Source: Allodiplogaster sudhausi (lineage: Eukaryota; Nematoda; Chromadorea; Rhabditida; Diplogasteridae). Taken from it: a stretch of DNA of 64,000 bases. The notes beneath the pieces were generated by a model. The model ran no database searches, had not been told where the DNA came from, and worked only from the letters and a program-made list of their open reading frames with translations. Shown one piece after another: positions 1 through 10,968 of this stretch; position 1 is the stretch's first letter, and each line of letters opens with the position of its first letter. Made by a program: the position numbers and the translations under genes. The stretch is taken from NCBI GenBank assembly GCA_945643635.1, contig CALZFC010000314.1:97501-161500 (forward strand), in the 5' to 3' direction.

Positions 1-1167
1 AAGCGAGAAAGCTGGGGCCGATGCAGATTCTTCTTCGGGCTCTGAAGAGGAGGAACGTGGAGAAGGAAATGAAGAGGTGGCAGAAGGCTGTGACGAGAAT
101 GGAGGTGAGCATTAAAAACAGAGAGGTTATGGATTTCACAGATCATAAACAGATTATTTAAACAGAGACTTATCAATTTCTAAAAAGGGTAAAATGTGTT
201 CAGGATCGGACAGTGCCCCTTTGGAATTGAGCGGCTCTTCCGATGAAGGAACAACGAAGGCGCCCGCTCGGAAGAAGAAGCCCTCTAAAAAGGTTTAGAA
301 AGAAAACGTATAGTACAGTTCATTCATACCCAATTAAGTTGTCACTTCATCGACAGTGAGGAAAATATTTTAAGAAAACAACTCGTAAATTTAAGCAGAT
401 ATTGCGCTCCTCAAGAATGGCAGGCGAGCTCCACAATCCCGAGTGTGTTCCGAAGGACGAAGAGAAGCTCACCATGGAAGGAACTGGTCACGAAAAGCTG
501 AGCGAGATCTTCCTCCGGTACGATGAAGTTTTGAATTTACATACGCACAATGTGGTTGATGGAATCTGTAGTAATACGCTACCGACCAATTCCTTCCTCT
601 TGCCCATAACTATTAAAATATATTGTCTAGTGCTATTATATGTAGTGCAAACTATAATTCAGGCCCATCAGGCGTGACCTCTTGTTCGCTTACGAGTATG
701 ACCCGCCTGGGTTCACGCGTGAAGAGAAGAGTAAGTATTGAACTGTGCATACACTATGAACGGTCCCAATAGCTGTACTTATATTTCCGCAAATATAGTT
801 TATAAAGCAGTAAATCAGACATTGATTTCATCTTCAGAGGGCAGTAACGCTCCCTGGCGTGCTAAGGCAAAAGGAGACCTCGGATGGCACCTTCATCTCA
901 TCACCGAGAACCAGCCATTGATGACTAAATTCGACGCGTTCCTCCAGGTTTGGGCTTGAGTGAGAAAGTTGAGAGAGAAAGAAAAATAATAATAATTGAG
1001 CATTCGCTTCTTCCAGAGCGTGGGAGTCGTTCGAGTCGGTCAAGAGAGAACCGAGGAGGAAGAGGAGACCCCCGGGCCTTCCACGACACGCAAGAGCGGT
1101 CAGCTGATCAACTACCCCGAAAGGGTGCTTCCGTGCATCATGCGTTCGAGGCAGAGGTAGGAACAGA

Positions 1168-1213
<46 letters not shown>

Positions 1214-4200
1214 AAGTGTGTGTTAGGCGAACGCACAAAGGAAAGGAAGGGTAGAGAATGGACTGTCAGGTTTTAAGAGAATGGATCACTTGATTGAAAG
1301 AAACGGAGTCAATGCTAATTTTGCATTTTGCTGTCTACGACTATGTAGAACATGTGCATAAAAATTGTGTTTATGCTGGTTTAGAGCCGGGGAGGAAGTG
1401 ACGATTGACGACGTCCTCTTCGGCGCAGCGGTTTGCAACGAACTGATGGAGCGCCTCGCTGATTGTGGTGCCGGCTGTGAGACTCTTATGTCGCTGGCCA
1501 AGGGAATGCTTTCCCTCCTGAAATTCATCGAATTCAAGGGTTCAGGTCTGTTCAACTCTAAAAATGTAATATCTCACCTAGTTCTACTGTATGTTCATAT
1601 TGCAGCAATTCTGCAAGGAACAAGGCACCGTGCCCTTGAGGACTTCAAGGCGAAACTGCGCAACAACTTGAGCCTTGAGAAGAAGCGGGCACGCAACACA
1701 CCGAAGAATATGGAGGTATGATTGAAGAAACAGTAGGGAAACTCGAAAATGTAACAAAGTAAGGAAACTCTTTAACTGTGATTGACTCTAATAGTCCGGC
1801 GCTCCATACTACCTTCTTCGCCGGATGGTGTCGCTGCCCGAAATTGACGTCACCATGTCCAACATCATGGACAACGCAAAGCGCGATGGCTCGGTCACGC
1901 CTGAGGCCTTCACGTTCTGCCTCGGGTTCGGACCTAGTTGACAATTTTGTCTCTTTATGTTTTTTCAAAACAACAAACATAATTCTAGCGCTACCATGGC
2001 GTATGCGATCGTCACGAATGGCCAGAGGTTCGAGCAGGCCTACAAGACGACTAAGCTCGACATCTGGCCAACTCCAGGCGAGATGCGACGAGTTTCACCG
2101 GGCGATGACGCGCACTACGTTAGACATTTCTTTTACGGAGGTGATGGGAATACGGGGAAGAAAAGATACTTAAACAGTTACATAATTACACTCCTCCATT
2201 TCAGTACGCGACATTCCACGACCCCAAGGTGCAGTCGCTCGCGTCGTTGAGTAAGGAGACCGGACGGATGGCGTCGCTGTACAACATCGACACGACGCTC
2301 AAGAAGCGAATGGAAACATTCGCATGTCTGCGAGAAATGTTAGTGATTACTAAATAAATACTAGTGATGAAAAGTAGTTAGCCTTTCAAATGTACGACTG
2401 TAGCAGTTTTGTGATTTTAAGGCGCTGCACTCAGCTGCTCCAGGAGAAGAAGAAAAAGAAGTTCCGCGAACCGGACATTTTCTACATCACTTTCCGAGTT
2501 AGATATCCTTTGATGTGAAACAGCACAACATGAAGAGATAGATAGATAAGAGTTAAGAAAGAAATACAATGGTAAAAATGTTGTTCCAGGGCACCGCGAT
2601 TAACCGAGCCACTGTCTTCAAGCACATCGCCAAGTTCCTCGTTATGATGGGCTTCGACGACACTACGCTGCATTGCAATGAGGTGCGAAATAAGAGTTTA
2701 GGCAAATTCGCCAAAGTGTTATATATTTTTTCTCTTTCACGCAATTAGAATTAACTGGTCGGCCCAAGCTGAAAAGGCGTAATCAGAATACTGAGAGCTG
2801 TAAGGTTTTTTTTAGTATCGCAGAGGAATTGGCCAGATGGACTACAAGAACCGCATGGAAATCCTGCGAGGTGAAGGAGCGACGCAGGAGCTGGCTCGGT
2901 TGTGCAGCCATTCCCGTTCAACTCAAGTCCAGACTTATGTGTTGAACAAAGCGTTAGTAAGCCTCGTTGATTTTGATGAATCCAATGTTTTCACTTCGCA
3001 GGCCGGGCGCCCTCACGGGCTACATGCAGCTACTGAACCTGGCGAAAGAGGACGAGAAAAATTTTCCCGACTCGGAGAGGAAAATCGAAGAAATGCTTCA
3101 GCGGATTAACATCCAGTATGTGCTTTTTTTCCACTTCACTCTATTGATTATGTGATTACTAAGCTGTCACAACATTATCAAATAAAGGAGGGTAGAATGC
3201 ATAAGTTAAGAGAGAAGAGACAGGAAACACATCTGAGTCAAGACAGCTTTCCATTATTAGCTATTGAGAATGAGATGGGAAAAGTGCAGCAGGTAGATTT
3301 TAAAAAACTGTATCTCACGGGTGCAGATTACGGAAAGGTGCATTACATTGTGTGCATATTTTCAACTGCCATTTATATACATTTAAATTTAGGATCAAGA
3401 AGGTCAAGCTTCCTCCATCCGCGTACAAGGAAATAGAAGCTGAAGCCATGGACGAACCAGCGGCTGGAGCAACGACTCCAGTTCGTGAGGAACGAAAGAG
3501 GAGAGCGGACGAACCAGCCGCACATATTCCCAAGAAGAAGCCGTCGACAGTGGCAGTTTCAGGTGATACATTTAATATTGTGAGACAAATAAAGATGTGG
3601 AGAACAGATGTAATTTGTTTCATTACAGACGAACCGGTCGGGCCAGAGGACGAGCTCAAGCCGCAGCTTCTCGAGCTGGAGAAAGGGTTCTCGGAGAAGC
3701 TGCCTCTGCGTAAGTTCTTTAATGATAGTCATTTTAAATCCTTTTATTTTATTCTTTGAAACGGCGATATAACATACGCAGATAGCTAGCTGCCTTCGTT
3801 ATTACAAGTGTATCATTTAGCGGACGAGTATAGCATCTACACTGCCGGAATCTGCGGCCTCCCTGCCCCGGACGAGGAGGCAGAATCAGCATCGAGTGGC
3901 GGCCTCAGCGAGGCAGATCGAGAAGCCGTTGTCAACGCGCTCAACGCGCACCGATCGATGAAGCTGAATCTGCCGACGTACGATGCGAAACGGCCGGAGA
4001 CGTACGTGGACTTCTGCAGCAGGCGAGAAGCAAGGCCGGTGCAGAACTTCCCAGTCCACGTCGTCAAGACGAAGGGCTGCGGGCTGGGAGCTGTGGCGGC
4101 CATCGACATCCCCACGGGCGCTTATATCTGCGACTACGGGTGCGTTTTCTTTATGTCACACATGCTTATAACCTCGAACGAAGATTATGATAAAGACATT

Positions 4201-4836
4201 TTTATTCATCCAGAGGGACGATGTTGACGTTCGAGCAGCACCTGACTCACCTCGAAGCTCTCTCGCCTGCAGACAGGAAGATCGTATGCGACTATTCATT
4301 CGAGCTTCGCCCCGGTAAGCTTTCTTTCTTGTTACCCGGCGTTTTCTCTTAATGCCGACATGTTCGATTTCATTTTTGTTAGTTGTATTCCTCGATACAG
4401 TTTTCTCTGTCTCGCTCTCTTACTCTGCTATTTCTTTCCCACTTGCCTCCACTCTCTCGCTCTCTCGCTCTCTATCTCAGTATCTCTCTCTCTCTGTATA
4501 TCAATCCATCTCTCTCAGTCTCTCTTGCTCCCCAAAGAGAGCTCTGCACCATCACACCCTCATTAGGTCATAGTATCGCCACCCACTGGCTGTCTTTGTC
4601 TGAAAATTTAGTGCAGTCTCAACCCTTTATGCCGCAGTTCTACATTCAATGTATTGCTCTCATCTACCTCTATCGGTATATCTATTTCATTCTCTCTCGC
4701 TCTCTCACTCTCTCTGTCTCGTTCTCTCTATCTCTCTCGATCTCTCGCTCTCTTCTCGCGCTCTCTCTCTCTCTTTCGCCCACTCTCATCTGTTAGCGCT
4801 CTCTTGCTCTCTCGCTCGCCCTCTCTCCCTCTCTCA

Positions 4837-4882
<46 letters not shown>

Positions 4883-6415
4883 GTCGCTCTTTGTCACTTT
4901 CTCTCTCTCGCTCTCTCTCTACCCGAATCGGACAATTTTAATGTTATTTTCATGATTCTGAATAAGTGTTACATTCTTCAAAAGATTAGAAGATCATGCC
5001 ATTGCAGCTCGTGGCTGCACACACGTCATCGAAGCGCACACTCTGACGAAGAACGGGAGTGTGCAACTGGGCCGATACCTCAATAGCTCTACGTGCCGGT
5101 ATCACCACAACGTGGACGCGACCTTAAGCTGCGTGAAGAAGAAGGGGGGCACGGTCCACGTCATTGTACTCCTCCGCGCCAGGAAGCCGATCAAGGTTGG
5201 CGTTTAGCATTTTTTTGCTGCAACTATCACTTTAACACCCAGTCATTATTCATATATTTCCTTCCGAAAAGAGAAAGCTATTTTAACTATTGAATATATC
5301 AATTTTTAGGCCGGACAGCAGCTGCTATACAACTACGGCCAGTACTTCAGCAGCTCTTTCAAGTGCCCGGGATGCGCACACGACGACGTCATCGCCGGTG
5401 CAACTGTAACAGCTGAGGCGAAGGGGCCGGACGGCGAGAAGATCGACATGCCCGTCGACATTTCGGAGGAGGACCTCACGCCGGCGGTCGCAGAAATTCA
5501 TCGAGGTAAGAATGTTAATACATCCACAGGAGCCATTAAAATGCCTTATTAACAAAGTTTACATTGTCATCGCCAGACATAGCAGATGAAAGTTGTGTTT
5601 AGGTCCAGCCGGATCGCAGCTGGTTGGCAAGCGGCTCGAACAAGTGATGAAGGAGGCGGCCGTCTGCCTTCCAACCGATGTCATCGACGCCGTCAGCGCC
5701 ACCATTGGCATCAGCGCTGCCAACAGCGATCTGTACTCGGTTGAGATCTCTCCCGAGTACATCTACCGATTCGCTCGGGCTCTCCTGCTGTGCCCCGAGG
5801 TAGATTCATTTGTTTCGTTTCACTTTAAAAAGAAAAATAGCAGATTCGAAAATTATATAAATTAATTTGACTAAATGTCTTCCCTAATATGTATATCTTT
5901 TGCAGACAAAGCTGCCGAAGCTGCCGCCAAGAAAGGGAGCGATCAGCTTGACAGACGTCATGGGAGGGCTTCTCGCAGACTGCACGAAGTTTAAGACGAG
6001 GGCGATCGTGATCGTGATCGTCGAGACGAAGTCGCAGCCTGTCCAGAAGTGCATCGCCATCGTCGCCCCTCCTGACACCGAATCGCAGCCAGTGACGGCG
6101 ATTGTGTCGCTGTTGTTCAACAAGGCTGGCGACACCATGGGCAATCTTCGGATTCTTGTATGTATTCCATTTATTCTTCTCATTTGCGTAAGGGGAATAT
6201 ATAATATGCATGTATTAATGTAAGTATTTGTGAAGTAGTGACGCCTATACTTGCAGGGGAGGAAGGGCGCGGACCTCCATCGAGCTGGCGGTGGAGGCCA
6301 ACATATCATGCACGGCTGCAAAGGAGGCGCCCGCGTCTTCACTGCTGAAACGAGCGTCCCGCAGATCACCCCGAAGATGATCTTTTCCCTCCCCCCCCTT
6401 CAGCGATATCACTGA
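1..6415 (+). CDS. SET-domain lysine methyltransferase-like gene, 3' part, about 24 exons
   Basis: Partial gene entering from the left edge, probably a protein lysine methyltransferase acting on chromatin. My exon model is 1-104, 204-292, 399-517, 663-730, 838-947, 1017-1156, 1385-1539, 1606-1715, 1795-1925, 1989-2118, 2205-2338, 2422-2497, 2590-2682, 2816-2956, 3002-3119, 3393-3562, 3629-3709, 3821-4139, 4214-4314, 5008-5195, 5310-5505, 5603-5799, 5906-6157 and 6257-6415 (TGA at 6413-6415). Most introns are short with GT...AG ends, and most junctions keep frame. The 2956/3002 junction does not, so a small exon or a lesion may be missed near 3000-3390. The first exons are acidic and Ser/Lys-rich; 3393-3709 is a charged linker. 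The middle (1385-3119) matches nothing I recognise. The SET domain lies at about 4060-5345, followed by a 250-residue tail of unknown role. It could be two adjacent genes, although I see no stop and polyA site between them. Confidence 0.72.
1171..1206. repeat. (GA)n microsatellite in an intron
   Basis: A nearly pure run of GA dinucleotides lies inside the intron between the exons ending at 1156 and starting at 1385. Confidence 0.9.
4060..5345 (+). other. SET domain within the gene (four exons)
   Basis: The translated exons give the ordered SET blocks. They are a Gly-rich start (KGCGLGAVAAIDIPTGAYI, 4072-4128), the strand ending in CDYGG across the 4139/4214 junction, the cofactor-pocket block LGRYLNSS (5067-5090), and the C-terminal block GQQLLYNYG (about 5313-5339) with the conserved Tyr. 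In typical SET enzymes the pocket block reads RxxNHSCxPN; here the His is Ser and the Cys-x-Pro-Asn is not recognisable. The order and the YNYG block resemble KMT5A/SETD8-type enzymes more than the pre-SET/post-SET families. Only a C-x2-C pair (KCPGC) follows, so there is no full post-SET motif. Whether it is catalytically active is uncertain. Confidence 0.7.
4315..5007 (+). repeat. Long CT-rich intron, possible old copy of the foldback element
   Basis: At 693 bp this is the longest intron of the SET gene, and it splits the SET domain. It is made largely of CT dinucleotide runs (about 4390-4530 and 4690-4920). Between them, near 4617-4655, a stretch reading CAACCCTTTATGCCGCAG then TTCTACATTCAATG resembles the right arm of the foldback found at 8911-8976. 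The intron may therefore hold a decayed copy of the repeat element that dominates the rest of the window. Confidence 0.55.
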
Positions 6416-7380
6416 ATCGAAAAGGTTTTTTTTTCATTTATCAGATATTGTTCTAATTTTTCGATTTCATATTAAAGCCTTTTTTTCTAACCAAATCTGA
6501 TGTTACTGTTTTTTCATCGCGAATTATTTAGATGTCAATGCAAACTTGTTTCTTGAATTAATTTACCAGCGATCGTAGTCTAAATTCATTTTTTCTTCTC
6601 ATATAGTCTCCGTTTCTTTTTTTTGCTCTTTTGGAGTTGCGAATTATTTAAATTTCGGTGCATACTTGTTTTTTTGAATTAATTTTTTCAATCAATCCTA
6701 TCTCTTAATTGCATTTTCTTCTCTTATTGTATCCCTTTCTTTTTACATTACAAAAATGATAAGAAAGATAAGAGAAGTTCTTTTGTTTTGAATTACTTTG
6801 AAAATTGCGGATCCCATGAGTGTTTTTTGTTGTCATCAATGCAAACTTGTTTTTGAGTTATTCTCACTTTTTGTACATAACACATCTCGCTTTTTGTACA
6901 TAACGAATCTCACTTTTTGTACATATAATTTGTTACGTTGTGCAATAAACAGAAGACTTGAATTCAACAGAAGTGCAGAAAAAGGTCTGGTCCTCTTCGC
7001 CCCGACGAAATCGCCGGTGCTCTTCGATCATTTCATCAGCATTTGTTCCGATAGACAAGTATACAGTAAAGCAGTACAAATAAGAATACGAAGAATCTAC
7101 TTATTTTCTCTACTAAATCTTACAGCTGAGCCCTAGAAATGTAGTTATTACTGAGTAAATTTTAAAAAAAAAAGGAGTTCAGTTCATTTGTTGACAACCA
7201 CACCTTTACACTGGTGCAGGGACGCACGTTTGCGTCAGTGAGACGGGATACGTTCATGCTTCGGCTGCCACACCAAAGCCTACTTCTGCCGCGTTTACTT
7301 TATTGTGCCCTTATGCATAGTCAACTGACACACTCAACAACGGCAGAGGGAGAGGGATAGATTAGGACACGAGATATATG
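6416..7380. other. AT-rich intergenic region with small degenerate repeats
   Basis: No convincing gene. ATTAAA at about 6472 could serve as polyA signal for the SET gene. Two diverged copies of a ~110-120 bp sequence start GCGAATTATTTA near 6520 and 6639, with a shorter relative near 6836. A 23-bp repeat occurs three times at 6863-6931 (CTCACTTTTTGTACATAACA...). An open frame at 6798-7136 has no domain or splice context and is not called. Confidence 0.6.
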
Positions 7381-7400
7381 TAGAGAAAAGAAACTCAGCC

Positions 7401-7457
<57 letters not shown>

Positions 7458-7721
7458 TCTCTGTTTCTCTCTCCCTCTTTCTCTCTCTCTTTTTCTCTCT
7501 CTTCTCTGTTTCTCTCTCCCTCTGTGAGCAAAAGTGCCAATTCTTGGCGCTTCGAATATTGAGCGGTGGCATAAAGGGTATAGAATAACGCCAAAAATTG
7601 GCTCTCCGCGCCAAAAAATGGCGTTATTCTCTACCCTTTTTGCCGCAGCTCTTCATTCGCTGAGCCAACAATTGGCAAGCGAGTGTTTCGATGTCCTCTT
7701 ATGCGTCTATGGGAACTCTCT

Positions 7722-7775
<54 letters not shown>

Positions 7776-8415
7776 AACTCGCTCTCCCTTTCTCACTCTA
7801 TCTCTCTCTTTGCCTCTCACTCTGCCTTAGTCTCTTTCTCTGTCTCTCTCTCTCTTTCTCACTCTATCTCTCTCTAGCTCTCCCTCTCTCTCTCTCTCTC
7901 GCTATCTCTCTCTCCCTCTCTTTGCCTCTTACTCTGGCTCTATCTCTTTCTCTGTCTGTCTCTCTCTCTCTGTGTATGTCTGTGATTGAATGTCTGTCTC
8001 CTACATTTCGCTTCTGTGCAGATCCAGAGACAAATAACAGACCCCGCGTCCATACGGATGTGGAGAAAGAAAATAGGTGTACGTGAAAATTAAGAGACAA
8101 ATTACAGACACAGCGTTTACATGGAAGAATAAAATACATTTTGACGGTGAAATCCTATGGCGTTACACAGTTGAATTTGTTTCATTGTCGCACACAGAAT
8201 TTGTTGGATAATAGAGGCATCTCTTATACTTATACATTCGACATCTCCCTCTGCTTCTCTCTGTGTCTGTCTTGTACAATTTATTTCTCGCTTTCTCTCT
8301 CCTTCTCTCTGCTTCTCTTTGTCGGTTCCAGAATTGTCGTTTGTCGCTTTGCCGAAATCTGCGATGCGTATCGATCGCCTAATTCAATGTAGTAAACGTC
8401 AATTCATTCCAGCAG
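7381..8415. repeat. CT-rich dispersed repeat element, copy 1 (no satellite inside)
   Basis: Order: CT tract, 141-bp foldback (7536-7676), a short module (GTGTTTCGATGTC), CTCTTATGCGTCTATGGGAACTC, a second CT tract, then a ~400-bp unique body starting near TGTATGTCTGTGATTGAATG and ending CATTCCAGCAGCACTT. The body is repeated with few changes at 55916-56368. Relative to that copy, 31 bp (GCACTCAG...GTGGGAT) are missing at the point where the other copy carries the satellite array. No coding capacity is visible, so it looks like a non-autonomous element. Its family and left boundary are unclear. Confidence 0.7.
7536..7676. repeat. Foldback (imperfect inverted repeat), copy in element 1
   Basis: This is the same foldback as at 8836-8976. 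The arms start GCCAATTCTTGG and end CCAACAATTGGC, with a loop centred near 7606. Base changes relative to the other copies are few (for example CTCTCCGCG instead of CTCGCCGCG in the loop). Confidence 0.85.
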
Positions 8416-8699
8416 CACTTTTCTCCGATTGGCCGATTATGAACAATTAATTATTAGATCTCGTTTCATAAACTTACAAGACAAATGAAAAAAACTTAGG
8501 ATTTGTGAATAGAAATGGGTATGCTAATATGGCACTCAGAAGTCTTATTTAGATCAGCCCGATAATGGAATAAGCAGATTAACAATGAAAAAGGCGTATT
8601 TTTAAATATGGAAAGAACAAGAATAATTGGAAATTAAAGGACAATAGGTAATTTTCATCACAAGAAAGTAGTTCAACCCGTCAGGAGTAATCTTGATAC
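8416..8699. other. Unique AT-rich spacer
   Basis: This spacer separates the two element copies. I see no gene, repeat or RNA signature in it. Confidence 0.6.
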
Positions 8700-9031
8700 A
8701 GCATACTATCACCTCCTCTAGTCTCTTTCTGCAATTCTCTGTCTCACTTTCTCTGTTTCTCCCTCCCTCTTTCTCCCTCTTTCTCTCTATTTTTCTCTCT
8801 CTTCTCTGTTTCTCTCTCCCTCTGTGAGCAGAAGAGCCAATTCTTGGCGCTTCGAATATTGAGCGGTGGCATAAAGGGTATAGAATAACGCCAAAAATTG
8901 GCTCGCCGCGCCAAAAAATGGCGTTATTCTCTACCCTTTTTGCCGCAGCTCTTCATTCGCTGAGCCAACAATTGGCAAGCGAGTGTTTCGATGTCGCACT
9001 CAGATTTTGTTGGATACAAGTGGGATCTCTT
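8700..9031. repeat. Left end of repeat element copy 2, leading into the satellite
   Basis: A CT tract is followed by the foldback and then by GTCGCACTCAG...GGATCTCTT, which runs straight into the first satellite monomer. The same GTCGCACTCAG (with C) recurs only at the far right edge of the array (55691). Internal copies read GTCGCATTCAG, so the two edges look like the original element split open by the array. Confidence 0.75.
8836..8976. repeat. Foldback with 66-bp arms and 9-nt loop
   Basis: Left arm 8836-8901, loop 8902-8910 (CTCGCCGCG), right arm 8911-8976. Aligning the left arm with the reverse complement of the right arm gives 51 of 66 matches by hand and needs no gaps. RNA from either strand would form a long imperfect hairpin. 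The same structure is repeated in the 288-bp units of the array. Confidence 0.88.
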
Positions 9032-9180
9032 CTAACAGCCATGTATGCTTACTTTCCTCGATTTATCAAAGGCCTTCGCGCTTAGCAGTGATTTTAAGGA
9101 GAACCCAAGAGTTCACTGATTAGGAATATCCTGAGGTATAGTCACAGAAACAATGGCATTGAATTGACGGGAGCACCTCT

Positions 9181-9330
9181 TCGAACAGCCATGTATGCTT
9201 ACTTTCCTCGATTTATCAAAGGCCTTCGCGCTTATCAGTGATTTTAAGGAGAACCCAAGAGTTCACTGATAAGTAATATCCTGAGGTTTAGTCACAGAAA
9301 CAATGGCATTGAATTGACGGGAGCACCTCT
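9181..9330. repeat. Representative 150-bp satellite monomer
   Basis: It starts TCGAACAGCCATGTATGC and ends GACGGGAGCACCTCT. It contains a perfect 11-bp inverted repeat, CTTATCAGTGA (9231-9241) and TCACTGATAAG (9263-9273), with a 21-nt loop. Common variants elsewhere change the right arm to TAACTGATAAG or TCGCTGATAAG, or the left arm to CTAATCAGTGA or CTTATCGGTAA. The length is close to nucleosomal DNA, which may or may not matter. Confidence 0.93.
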
Positions 9331-10680
9331 TCGAACATCCATGTATGCTTACTTTCCTCGATTTATCAAAGGCCTTCGCGCTTATCAGTGATTTTAAGGA
9401 GAACCCAAGAGTTCACTGATAAGTAATATCCTGAGGTTTAATCACAGAAACAATGGCATTGAATTGACGGGAGCACCTCTTCGAACAGCCATGTATGCTT
9501 ACTTTCCTCGATTTATCAAATACCTTCGCGCTTATCAGTGATTTTAAGGAGAACCCAAGAGTTAACTGATAAGGAATATCCTGAGGTTTAGTCACAGAAA
9601 CAATGGCATTGAATTTACGGGAGCACCTCTTCGTACAGCCATGTATGCTTACTTTCCTCGATTTATCAAAGGCCTTCGCGCTTATCAGTGATTTTAAGGA
9701 GAACCCAAGAGTTCACTGATAAGGAATATCCTGAGGTTTATTCACAGAAACAATGGCATTGAATTGACGGGAGCACCTCTTCGAACAGCCGTGTATGCTT
9801 ATTTTCCTCGATTTATCAAAGGCCTTCGCGCTTATCAGTGATTTTAAGGAGAACCCAAGAGTTCACTGATAAGTAATATCCTGAGGTTTAGTCACAGAAA
9901 CAATGGCATTGAATTGACGGGAGCACCTCTTCGAACAGCCATGTATGCTTACTTTCCTCGATTTATCAAAGGCCTTCGCGCTTATCAGTGATTTTAAGGA
10001 GAACCCAAGAGTTCACTGATAAGGAATATCCTGAGGTTTAGTCACAGAAATAATGGCATTGAATTGACGGGAGCACCTCTTAGAACAGCCATGTATGCTT
10101 ACTTTCCTCGATTTATCAAATACCTTCGCGCTTATCAGTGATTTTAAGGAGAACCCAAGAGTTAACTGATAAGGAATGTCCTGAGGTTTAGTCACAGAAA
10201 CAATGGCATTGAATTGACGGGAGCACCTCTTCGAACAGCCATGTATGCTTACTTTCCTCGATTTATCAAAGGCCTTCGCGCTTATCAGTGATTTTAAGGA
10301 GAACCCAAGAGTTCACTGATATGGAATAACCTGAGGTTTAGTCACAGAAACAATGGCATTGAATTGACGGGAGCACCTCTTCGAACAGCCGTGTATGCTT
10401 ACTTTCCTCGATTTATCATAGGCCTTCGCGCTTATCAGTGATTTTAAGGAGAACCCAAGAGTTAACTGATAAGGAATATCCTGAGGTTTAGTCACAGAAA
10501 CAATGGCATTGAATTGACGGGAGCACCTCTTCGAACAGCCGTGTATGCTTACTTTCCTCGATTTATCATAGGCCTTCGCGCTTATCAGTGATTTTAAGGA
10601 GAACCCAAGAGTTAACTGATAAGGAATATCCTGAGGTTTAGTCACAGAAATAATGGCATTGAATTGACGGGAGCACCTCT

Positions 10681-10968
10681 TAGAACAGCCATGTATGCTT
10701 ACTTTCCTCGATCGATCTCTTTCTTTTTCTCTCTCTCTCTTCTCTGTTTCTCTCTCCCTCTGTGAGCAGAAGAGCCAATTCTTGACGCTTCGAATATTGA
10801 GCGGTGGCATAAAGGGTATAGAATAACGATAAAAATTGGCTCGCCGCGCCAAAAAATGGCGTTATTCTCTACCCTTTTTGCCGCAGCTCTTCATTCGCTG
10901 AGCCAACAATTGGCAAGCGAGTGTTTCGATGTCGCATTCAGATTTTGTTGGATACAAGTGGGATCTCT
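10681..10968. repeat. Representative 288-bp foldback unit (first in the array)
   Basis: Monomer sequence is followed up to CCTCGAT. It then switches to a CT tract, the foldback and GTCGCATTCAGATTTTGTTGG...GGATCT, rejoining a monomer at CTTCGAACAGCC. Three sequence classes exist. Class Y carries GACGCTTCG and CGATAAAAATTGG (this copy). Class W carries GGCGCTTCG and CGCCAAAAATTGG. Class Q carries AAACTGTATAGAAT. In all ten cases a Q unit follows a W unit at exactly 438 bp. Confidence 0.9.

Noticed and set aside
6798..7136. 112-residue + strand frame downstream of the SET gene
   Set aside because: It is AT-rich with no recognisable domain and runs through the 23-bp repeat.
7381..8390. Open frames rich in Arg/Glu or Ser/Leu over CT tracts (also near 4350-5090, 55615-55930, 56907-57207)
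   Set aside because: They are translations of simple dinucleotide repeats with no domain, start context or splice support.
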